Assembly (NCBI GenBank): GCA_031554725.1
Contig: JAVBUZ010000060.1
Span: 1-16,245, forward strand
Source of the DNA: JAVBUZ01 sp031554725
GTDB lineage: Bacteria > Bacillota > Clostridia > Lachnospirales > Lachnospiraceae
Length of the DNA: 16,245 bases
Direction of reading: 5' to 3'
Shown here: piece after piece, positions 8,738 to 14,657 of the stretch
Numbering within the stretch: position 1 is the first letter of the stretch
How the letters are laid out: each line of letters starts with the position of its first letter
Notes under the pieces: generated by a model
Databases searched by the model: none
Told to the model about the DNA's origin: nothing
The model's input: only the letters and a program-made list of their open reading frames with translations
Made by a program: the position numbers and the translations under genes

Positions 8738-10273
8738 TCATGTTGCGTTGGCAATAATTTCAAATGTAATATCCTCAACAGTTATTTCGCTGCTTGCATT
8801 TATTTTAAAAAATTGTAATGCAACCTTGGAAAATGCCTGCATCGGAACAATAATATAACCTTCATCTTTACTAAAAGACTTATTACTCTGTGTCTGATTA
8901 ATAATAATGTTATATGCGGTGGATTCAAATTCATTGATGTAAAGTTTTTCAGGATCCCACGAAAAACGAACATACTTTGTTGCTGAACCATCATCAATCA
9001 AATTGGTTTTAAGAGTTCTTGTAACCAAGGTTCCAGATACCCCTAAATAACTCTCTCCAAAAAAAGAATTACTCTCTGCCATTTTAAATTGAAAGTCACC
9101 ACTTAATTCCACAAAAAACTGATTTTGCTCTGATGTCGCTGCAATAATTTCAAACCTTATACTATCATTTGCTAGTATTTTCCCATTTTCCGGAACTACC
9201 TCGACTTGAAATTCATGCTCCACCTTCGCTTCATCACTTCCTTCTAGATAGAAGGGACCAATACGCGATACATCTGCATTTCCATCTACTGAAAACTCAT
9301 AAACACCGCTGTCTAGAATTGGCGTAAGATTGTTTTTGGGTATGATTCTTACTGTATAGTCTTCCCCATATGTTTTATAGGCTATTATCTTTTGACCTTC
9401 CTCACTGATGGTTATAGGTTTTATATACAGCCCATAATATAAGTCTTGATTCGAGTTGTTATATAGCAAATCATTATTATATCCTTTTATTTGTAAATTG
9501 AAATAATATGTATTACCGTTCCAACCATTGATAAAATAGCTATTTTTATCTTCCGACAGATAGTTAGAAGTAAAATTAATTGATGCCGCCGAGATCATCG
9601 TATATTCATTTATGACCGCCGTATACTTGGCTGCTGTCATAAATGGTGTTACTACTATAAAGCTCAAAGTAGCCGCTAAAGTCATTACTCGTACCCTGCT
9701 TTTTCCTCTTATCGCCTCTAGCATTCTTTTTGCAAGAATTTCTTCTGATTCATCTGTCTTAATGCCTTCTTTTATTACAGGATATCCATAAAATAATACG
9801 AACAGGAATAATCCAAGAAAAATCATCCTCACTGGAGTTGTCATGAAGTTTAAGACACCTCCCATACTAGGAAAAACGCATATCATCCTAGCACAATACT
9901 CCTTCGGACCTATTGGATCATCTTCTTTTGTATTATCAATACCCTTTGTAATGTACTCGTTCTTATATGTACTAACGATTTGATGTGTTATAAACTCCTC
10001 ACCACGGTGAAAGGTTACCACATCACCTATCTCTAATTTTTCGTATGGTGTCTCCACTACTAGCAAGACGTCCCCTTGTGAAAACATTGGGGACATACTG
10101 TTTGAGGTAACCTGGAGGAATGCCACTGGCATCCATTTTAGATGTTCCTTTAGTCCCAAACAGCCAAGTAAAATTGTCGATATATTTATAAATAGAATTA
10201 CGGAGAGTAGCACGCCCATAGCATATTTTAGTGCTTTCTTTAACTTGTTCAAACTTAACTCCCCCTTCTCCAT
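8738..10273 (-). CDS. SipW-type signal peptidase I fused to an exported substrate-like ectodomain
   Basis: 511 residues counted from ATG 10273. Residues 1-170 form an S26B (SipW/ER-type) signal peptidase: membrane segment about 16-38, catalytic serine S59 in SNSMSP, the GDVVTF box at 83-88, the S26B histidine H97 in THQIV, the TKGIDN...DD box at 109-119, and a second membrane segment at about 148-165. SipW proteins are usually near 190 residues; this one continues. A third hydrophobic segment (about 196-213) is followed by AKYTAV, then SINFTSNYL at 231-239, and some 270 residues of beta-type, Asn/Tyr-rich sequence with no further membrane span. The tail starts like the exported SipW-dependent proteins of clostridia, so protease and substrate-like parts share one chain. 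Known for the family: a Ser-His dyad cleaves signal peptides at the outer face of the membrane. Inferred: the tail is exported and may be cleaved. The start is uncertain: ATG 10273 lacks a good ribosome binding site, while TTG 10252 has AAGGGGGAG six bases upstream. Confidence 0.88.
   Translation of the reverse strand: MEKGELSLNKLKKALKYAMGVLLSVILFINISTILLGCLGLKEHLKWMPVAFLQVTSNSMSPMFSQGDVLLVVETPYEKLEIGDVVTFHRGEEFITHQIVSTYKNEYITKGIDNTKEDDPIGPKEYCARMICVFPSMGGVLNFMTTPVRMIFLGLFLFVLFYGYPVIKEGIKTDESEEILAKRMLEAIRGKSRVRVMTLAATLSFIVVTPFMTAAKYTAVINEYTMISAASINFTSNYLSEDKNSYFINGWNGNTYYFNLQIKGYNNDLLYNNSNQDLYYGLYIKPITISEEGQKIIAYKTYGEDYTVRIIPKNNLTPILDSGVYEFSVDGNADVSRIGPFYLEGSDEAKVEHEFQVEVVPENGKILANDSIRFEIIAATSEQNQFFVELSGDFQFKMAESNSFFGESYLGVSGTLVTRTLKTNLIDDGSATKYVRFSWDPEKLYINEFESTAYNIIINQTQSNKSFSKDEGYIIVPMQAFSKVALQFFKINASSEITVEDITFEIIANAT
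10259..10267 (-). promoter_or_regulatory. Probable ribosome binding site inside the annotated peptidase-fusion start
   Basis: The minus strand reads AAGGGGGAG, then TTAAGT, then TTG AAC AAG at 10252. The spacing of six bases is ideal. The upstream ATG at 10273 is preceded only by a weak TGTAAAAGAA. Translation may therefore start at TTG 10252 and give a product seven residues shorter. The neighbouring gene at 11662 also uses a non-ATG start, so this would not be exceptional in the operon. Confidence 0.5.
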
Positions 10274-10288
10274 TTCTTTTACAGTCTA

Positions 10289-11662
10289 TTATTTCACATC
10301 CATAAAGGTTGCTTCTACTAGCAGTTCTATCTTGTTGTTAAATGCTAGCTCCGCAAGCTCTTTACCAGAAAACTCTTCTGTTTCCTTTAAGATGGACAGT
10401 TTATATGCTTTGCCATCGTTATAACTCATTACACCTCCACCATCAGGATTATTAATCTGGTTAATTAATTCTTCTTTTACCTTTACCTTATACACTGCAT
10501 ATATACCATATGCTGGACTTGCTTTTCCCGAAGGAAATACAGGGCTTGTTACCACTTCATATGTTCCCTCAATCTCGTTGTAAATTCGATACTCTGGATT
10601 GCTAAGCTCTATGCCACTAGCCCCCTCCATCAAAGAATCATATATTTTGTAAGTGTATGGCTTGGTGTCTTCGTTACATGGAACTTTAAATAACATGTCA
10701 TATTCTATTTTAGTTGCTGTCTGTTTTTTCCCTTTACTAATACCATTTTCAATTTCAAATACAAAGCTATATTCCTCTGCATCCAAGTAGAAGCTGCGAT
10801 AATCTATTGTGTACAAGAATGTTACCTTCTGACCATTTGGTACCTTCACTCCTACACTTGGGTCCAAAATCAGAACTCCTGTGGATTTCGTTGAGGCCTC
10901 ATTATTCGAAATGTCTTCCACGTATTCTTCTGTATCAAGCATGTTTTTTGAAGACGTTGTAACAACAATCTCCATGGTTTCTACTTCCTTCATAAACCTT
11001 GGAGAATTATCCACTTTCTTATCCTCTACAGGCCATTCCACTAATAATGAATGCGCATTTAGATTCAAGCTTCCACCCTGTAAATCAAAAAGGGCCTCAC
11101 CTGTTAAATCATCCTGCCCCTGCAGCACTGTTTCTTCCGAAAAAAAACGATATTCATACCAAAGTTCTGTACTTCCCTTTTTCTCGTATTCTATAGGTTC
11201 TTCTGTTGCATAACGCACGTAATGCCCGCCGCCCTCTTCAAGTGAACTCTCCAACCAAATAGTTAACGTATATTTAAGTGGTAAATTTCTTAGTGTGCGA
11301 AGTCGAATACTATATTCTACAGTAGCTTGTGAACTATTTTCTTGATTTATCCCGTTAGCTACACAAAAGTCAAACTCTTCTGCTGTATTTACCTCTGGAT
11401 CCATGGACCAAATCATACCTGGCCGATAGTTGCTTGTTTGTAATTCAACTCCAAATTTTTTTACATCTGGTGTTTCACTTAGTAAATCCTCTAAAGTATT
11501 TTCGCCTAAGATTACTGTGTTAAAATTTGCTACCCCAAAGCTTGTATAAGCTAACTTTGTATTCTGATATCGACCCAAGGTCATTCCCACAAATAAAATA
11601 ACTAATAGTAGGACATAAATTCCACTTATAAGGATGACTTTCTTTTTATCCCTTCGTTTCAC
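10289..11662 (-). CDS. Single-pass exported protein of SipW-substrate style, function unknown
   Basis: 457 residues; the start codon is GTG at 11662, preceded by AAAGGGGTGG at good spacing. The N-terminus is MKRRDKKK followed by a hydrophobic segment at about 9-28, then GRYQNTKLAYTSFGVANF (30-47). This arrangement of a hydrophobic span, an aromatic residue and a conserved F about 16 residues later resembles the export tag of TasA/camelysin-type SipW substrates. The rest is predominantly beta-type and acidic, with no cysteine cluster, enzyme motif or second membrane span that I recognise. Only 14 bases separate its stop from the next start, and it lies between another substrate-like gene and the peptidase fusion. 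I infer a pilin-like or fibre-associated subunit processed by one of the two peptidases. It could instead remain as a membrane-anchored lipid-bilayer-facing protein if the tag is not cleaved. Domain identity is not recognised. Confidence 0.8.
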   Translation of the reverse strand: MKRRDKKKVILISGIYVLLLVILFVGMTLGRYQNTKLAYTSFGVANFNTVILGENTLEDLLSETPDVKKFGVELQTSNYRPGMIWSMDPEVNTAEEFDFCVANGINQENSSQATVEYSIRLRTLRNLPLKYTLTIWLESSLEEGGGHYVRYATEEPIEYEKKGSTELWYEYRFFSEETVLQGQDDLTGEALFDLQGGSLNLNAHSLLVEWPVEDKKVDNSPRFMKEVETMEIVVTTSSKNMLDTEEYVEDISNNEASTKSTGVLILDPSVGVKVPNGQKVTFLYTIDYRSFYLDAEEYSFVFEIENGISKGKKQTATKIEYDMLFKVPCNEDTKPYTYKIYDSLMEGASGIELSNPEYRIYNEIEGTYEVVTSPVFPSGKASPAYGIYAVYKVKVKEELINQINNPDGGGVMSYNDGKAYKLSILKETEEFSGKELAELAFNNKIELLVEATFMDVK

Positions 11663-11668
11663 GTCCTA

Positions 11669-11678
11669 CCACCCCTTT
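11669..11678 (-). promoter_or_regulatory. Ribosome binding site for a GTG start
   Basis: The minus strand reads AAAGGGGTGG, then TAGGAC, then GTG at 11662. No ATG lies nearby in frame before the hydrophobic segment, so the GTG is needed to keep the positively charged N-terminus KRRDKKK in front of the membrane segment. Confidence 0.6.
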
Positions 11679-11683
11679 CTTAT

Positions 11684-12346
11684 CTAATTTGAACCTGCCA
11701 GCACTGGCTTTACCTGAACGCCTGCTATTTTTACAGTTGCGTTCATATAGGGAACATAAAGGGTTGGATTCTTTCCTACCTCCGTGTCAAATGCATTATT
11801 GGCATCAATCTCTTCCTGCTGCAAAGCCGTATAGCTTCCCTCAGGTCCACTTGGTGTTGGCTTTAATTCATATATCCATTCCCAGTATATATTTATTGTC
11901 TTTGTTTCCCGTGCCTTTATAATTCCACTTAAATCATTTCCTTTATTTTCAAATTCATGCATATTCCCACTACTATCTTTATAATAAAAGAAAATTCTCT
12001 TTTGAAATTCCTCACTCATTGAGGTTTTATCTACCGTAATATAATATTCTACATCCGTTTCCGAATAATCTGCTGATAGCTTAATAGGAATATATCCAGC
12101 CGTTCCTGGAGCTGCAAGCTGTGGATTCGGATCGTTTGCTTTAGAGATCGTTGAGTACTGATATACATTAATTTTCATATCATCCAAAAGCTGATTCGCA
12201 TTAAAATCCCATTGGGCAACCTCAAACTCCATACCCGAAACACTTACCATCTTCGTATACCATGCAACCGCCATATAAACAATAACAACAATAAGGAGGG
12301 TGCAAGAAATACCCAGCAAGAAAAACTTTTTTCGCAGCTGATTCAT
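11684..12346 (-). CDS. TasA/camelysin-style exported protein, probable SipW substrate
   Basis: 220 residues from ATG 12346, with an AAAGGGGGGG ribosome binding site seven bases upstream. Residues 1-7 are basic, about 8-28 hydrophobic, then AWYTKMVSVSGMEF (28-41) leads to AQWDFNAN (44-51). Residues about 79-85 read APGTAGY, followed by IPIKLSADYSETDVEYYI, the pattern 'APGt.G.f.i.l.n.s..dv.Y.i' seen in TasA-like and related clostridial SipW-dependent proteins. Residues INIYWEWIYE near 152 form an aromatic beta strand common in the same proteins. The length fits a fibre or pilin-like subunit. It lies directly downstream of a SipW peptidase gene (24-base gap), the usual sipW-substrate order. Seen: the tag and motifs. 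Known: SipW cleaves TasA-type precursors for export and fibre formation in Bacillus. Inferred: this is the nearest thing to a subunit of the structure encoded here. Confidence 0.82.
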   Translation of the reverse strand: MNQLRKKFFLLGISCTLLIVVIVYMAVAWYTKMVSVSGMEFEVAQWDFNANQLLDDMKINVYQYSTISKANDPNPQLAAPGTAGYIPIKLSADYSETDVEYYITVDKTSMSEEFQKRIFFYYKDSSGNMHEFENKGNDLSGIIKARETKTINIYWEWIYELKPTPSGPEGSYTALQQEEIDANNAFDTEVGKNPTLYVPYMNATVKIAGVQVKPVLAGSN

Positions 12347-12353
12347 ACTTGCA

Positions 12354-12363
12354 CCCCCCCTTT
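12354..12363 (-). promoter_or_regulatory. Ribosome binding site of the TasA-style gene
   Basis: The minus strand reads AAAGGGGGGG seven bases before ATG 12346. It is G-rich rather than the canonical AAGGAGG but correctly spaced. It occupies most of the 24-base gap after the upstream peptidase stop, leaving no room for a promoter. Confidence 0.6.
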
Positions 12364-12370
12364 ACCTTTA

Positions 12371-12964
12371 TCATTTTTTGCCTTGCTCTTGCTCTTCTAT
12401 CTTTTCGGCAATTCGGCGAATTTCTTTGTTATATTCTTTTACAAAATCCCTCATGCAACTGATTGTTATCAATAGCAGCGGACATAGTATCATTAATAGG
12501 AACCCCCATCTAGTTCCTGCAAAAGCAATTACGCTACCAAGCCCCTTCATGGTACCTAATTGTAAAACCATCCGTCCAATTATGTCAGTGGAATTTACCA
12601 GCTGCTCGTCCGCCGAAAGATTTGCATCTCCCTTTGTCATATAAATAGGTTCGCCACCCTCTACCTGTACTGCAATTACTCTATGCGTATTAGGGTAACC
12701 GTAGATAGCTCTCTCTTTAGAGTAAAAGGTTATTACGTCACCTATGCTATAAGGCTGTTTTTCCTTCTTAACCACAATTAATGATCCTGTCGGAATGGTA
12801 GGTTCCATACTTCCCGTAGAAATATAAAAAATGCGATAACCAAATATGGAAACTTCTTGCGTAATCGTTGCTTGCAATATTAAAACAAAAGACAATGCAG
12901 TACTTATAATCAAGAGAAGGGTTGCCACCTTCGAAATTCTTTTGTTTTTTTCTGGCTTACTCAT
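12371..12964 (-). CDS. SipW-type (S26B) signal peptidase I
   Basis: 197 residues from ATG 12964, close to the usual SipW length. Membrane segment about 12-31; catalytic serine S52 in STGSMEPTIP; GDVITFYS box at 75-82; histidine H94 in NTHRVIAV, where bacterial LepB-type enzymes have lysine; TKGDAN at 110-115 with D119 in the downstream acidic box; second membrane segment about 153-171; charged cytoplasmic tail. This is the S26B catalytic set, a Ser-His dyad as in SipW and ER signal peptidases. Expected role: cleavage of TasA-style precursors, very likely the adjacent gene at 12346-11684. The ATG overlaps the TAA of the preceding gene as ATGAGTAA, implying translational coupling. Longer starts at 12976 or 13021 exist in frame, but they read into the repeated coiled-coil end of the upstream gene and have no well-placed ribosome binding site. 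GGGAG lies 13 bases before 12964, which is rather far. Confidence 0.9.
   Translation of the reverse strand: MSKPEKNKRISKVATLLLIISTALSFVLILQATITQEVSIFGYRIFYISTGSMEPTIPTGSLIVVKKEKQPYSIGDVITFYSKERAIYGYPNTHRVIAVQVEGGEPIYMTKGDANLSADEQLVNSTDIIGRMVLQLGTMKGLGSVIAFAGTRWGFLLMILCPLLLITISCMRDFVKEYNKEIRRIAEKIEEQEQGKK
12957..12964 (-). other. Overlapping stop and start (ATGAGTAA)
   Basis: The stop TAA of the coiled-coil gene (12957-12959) lies inside the first codons of the signal peptidase gene (ATG at 12964). Such an eight-base overlap usually reflects translational coupling and ties the McrC-like gene to the export genes in one transcript. Confidence 0.75.
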
Positions 12965-14639
12965 GTTTCTTAGCATGCTCCCTTGCCATCTTTTCTTTTT
13001 CTGCCTTTGCTGCTTTTTCACGAGCGGCTTTTATCCTTGCTTTTTCTTTTTCTCTAGCAATCTTCTCTTTTTCCGCTTGCTCTGCTCTTTCACGAGCAGC
13101 CTTAATTCTTGCCTTTTCCTTCTCTTTGGCTATCCTTGCTTTTTCAATCTGTGCCGCCTTCTCACGTGCCGCCTTAGCCCTGGCCTTTTCCTTCTCTTTG
13201 GCTAATCTTTCTTTTTCAGCCTGCGCTGCTACCTGCAAACGGGCTTCTTCTTCTATTTTGTTTTGACGATTTTCTAATAGCGTTGCAATATAGGCTTGCG
13301 TCTCTTCTATTTCCTTACGGAATAGGATTCCTCTTTGAATATCCAATTGTTCAAGACGCTCTTTTTCTTTTTCTTCACGCAGTTTTCTTGCTTCTTCTTC
13401 TTTTTGTAATCGAATACGTTCTTTTTCTTCCTCTCTAAGAAGGCGCTGACGCTCTTTCTCAGCTTCTTTTGCAAGTCTTGCCTTTTCCAAATCTTCTTGC
13501 CTTTTCTTTTCACGCATTTCCTTTTCTTTTTCTTCTACAAGGCGCATGCGCTCCGCTTCTTCTTCCTTCATTAGCTGTGCTTTGGTAATTTCCTCAACAA
13601 GCACCTTTCTAATTTCCACGTCTGGCATATCATAGTTTTTAACAATTTCTTCTATGATTTCTTTTATGAATCTAGGCTTTAAGCTCTTTTTCTTATATTT
13701 CTTATTGATATTAATATCTCTATCCTTAGGGTCTTCAAGGTAATTTTTAAGGATAATATAATTAAACAATATGCTATGATAGATATCACGAGTAAATGCT
13801 TCATCGATTACTGTGCTCTGCTCGTAAATGTTTATTTTATATCCTACATCCTTGTATGCTATAATAAAATTCCATAGCTTGTGACATGCCTTATAGTTAG
13901 GATTTTTTGCAATCGCATTTGTCCTTACTAGAGGTGGCTTAATCTTTCCATACTTAGAAACCTCTTGGGCAAAATTAGTCTGCCTAAACATTCCCAGTAT
14001 GCGGTGGAGCCTTGCTATTCGCGAAAAAATAGTTTCATTCTTTTCATCTGCAGAAAGCATGTCCTCTTCCTGCTGAATACGCAAATCAATACTTGCATCT
14101 ATGCTTTCATGATATGTCTTCATCTTGGAATCCATTTTTAAGAAAGCGCCAAATTCCTCGCCTATAGCTGCAAAAATAGCTTCATAACGTTTATCAACAA
14201 ATTCCCATGCCATTTCTAAGAGAGTATATACAAATCTATTTTCGTAAGTATTCCAGCTATCTTCCTTAAATTTATTCATTAATCTATTTGGCCGAACGCT
14301 GTCTTCCGTTACGTTATCAATCATGTTTCCATGCTGCGCCAAATGCCTTATGGAATCTGGCGTTACCTTCTTTGCCAACGCAACATTTACAATAACTTCT
14401 TCCTGTATAATAAAGTTTCGAGGGTTTGCAATAATTTCTTCCATTGGCTTAATCACTGCCTCAATGGCCATCACCCACGCTTCGTCAACGGTCTTTTCCA
14501 CCTTACGATTGGAAAATTGAAAGGTATTCTTTCCACTTTCCATAACAGCCATAAAGTAATCATAAAATTCTGTACTTGCCAAATACTTTATAACCCTGGA
14601 GGTATACTGTTTATAAATCGGATCAATTTGCTTTGCCAT
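12957..14639 (-). CDS. DUF2357/McrC-like protein with a long charged helical tail
   Basis: 560 residues from ATG 14639, with AAAGGAG seven bases upstream. The N-terminal part recalls DUF2357, the non-nuclease domain of McrC-like proteins: RPNRLMNKF (117-125), TYENRFVYTLLEMAW (131-145), then PPLVRTNAIAKNPNYKACHKLW (split at about 235-244 and 245-256). After about residue 350 the sequence is an almost unbroken Glu/Lys/Arg/Ala helix, ending in three 24-residue repeats with core AKEKEKARIKAAREKA. No PD-(D/E)XK nuclease motif is visible where McrC would have one, and there is no signal peptide or membrane segment, so the protein should be cytoplasmic. It follows an McrB-like ATPase after an 18-base gap, the usual McrB-McrC gene order. 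Inferred: a partner of that ATPase, with the tail acting as a spacer or rod. The DUF2357 assignment is by eye and moderately sure; the coiled coil or single alpha helix is clear. Confidence 0.8.
   Translation of the reverse strand: MAKQIDPIYKQYTSRVIKYLASTEFYDYFMAVMESGKNTFQFSNRKVEKTVDEAWVMAIEAVIKPMEEIIANPRNFIIQEEVIVNVALAKKVTPDSIRHLAQHGNMIDNVTEDSVRPNRLMNKFKEDSWNTYENRFVYTLLEMAWEFVDKRYEAIFAAIGEEFGAFLKMDSKMKTYHESIDASIDLRIQQEEDMLSADEKNETIFSRIARLHRILGMFRQTNFAQEVSKYGKIKPPLVRTNAIAKNPNYKACHKLWNFIIAYKDVGYKINIYEQSTVIDEAFTRDIYHSILFNYIILKNYLEDPKDRDININKKYKKKSLKPRFIKEIIEEIVKNYDMPDVEIRKVLVEEITKAQLMKEEEAERMRLVEEKEKEMREKKRQEDLEKARLAKEAEKERQRLLREEEKERIRLQKEEEARKLREEKEKERLEQLDIQRGILFRKEIEETQAYIATLLENRQNKIEEEARLQVAAQAEKERLAKEKEKARAKAAREKAAQIEKARIAKEKEKARIKAARERAEQAEKEKIAREKEKARIKAAREKAAKAEKEKMAREHAKKHE
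12999..13214 (-). repeat. Three tandem 72-bp in-frame repeats coding the helical tail
   Basis: Copies lie at 13143-13214, 13071-13142 and 12999-13070, each 72 bases or 24 codons, followed by a diverged partial copy at 12960-12998. The shared core is AKEKEKARIKAAREKA, with E-I or E-A residues at the copy ends. The copies differ at many third positions, so they are not very recent duplications, but length change by slippage or recombination is possible. Confidence 0.85.
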
Positions 14640-14646
14640 AAGGATT

Positions 14647-14653
14647 CTCCTTT
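14647..14653 (-). promoter_or_regulatory. Ribosome binding site of the McrC-like gene
   Basis: The minus strand reads AAAGGAG seven bases before ATG 14639. It lies in the 18-base gap after the ATPase stop (TAG, 14658-14660) and settles the start of the McrC-like protein. Confidence 0.8.
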
Positions 14654-14657
14654 CTGA

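Noticed and set aside
10881..11213. Plus-strand open frame of 110 codons
   Set aside because: It is antisense to the exported-protein gene and Ser-rich because of the complement of Glu/Asp codons; nothing supports expression.
12371..12964. A housekeeping LepB-type signal peptidase
   Set aside because: The catalytic lysine of LepB is replaced by a histidine (THR), which places it in the S26B/SipW group.
12965..13021. Longer start (Met at 13021) for the first signal peptidase
   Set aside because: The extra 19 residues are very basic and overlap the repeat region of the upstream gene, without a ribosome binding site. The overlap start at 12964 gives the normal SipW length.
12846..13266. Two overlapping plus-strand open frames of 114-119 codons rich in Phe, Leu, Ser and Cys
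   Set aside because: They are the complements of the Glu/Lys/Ala repeats of the coiled-coil gene. Their repetitive hydrophobic translation is a by-product and neither has a ribosome binding site.
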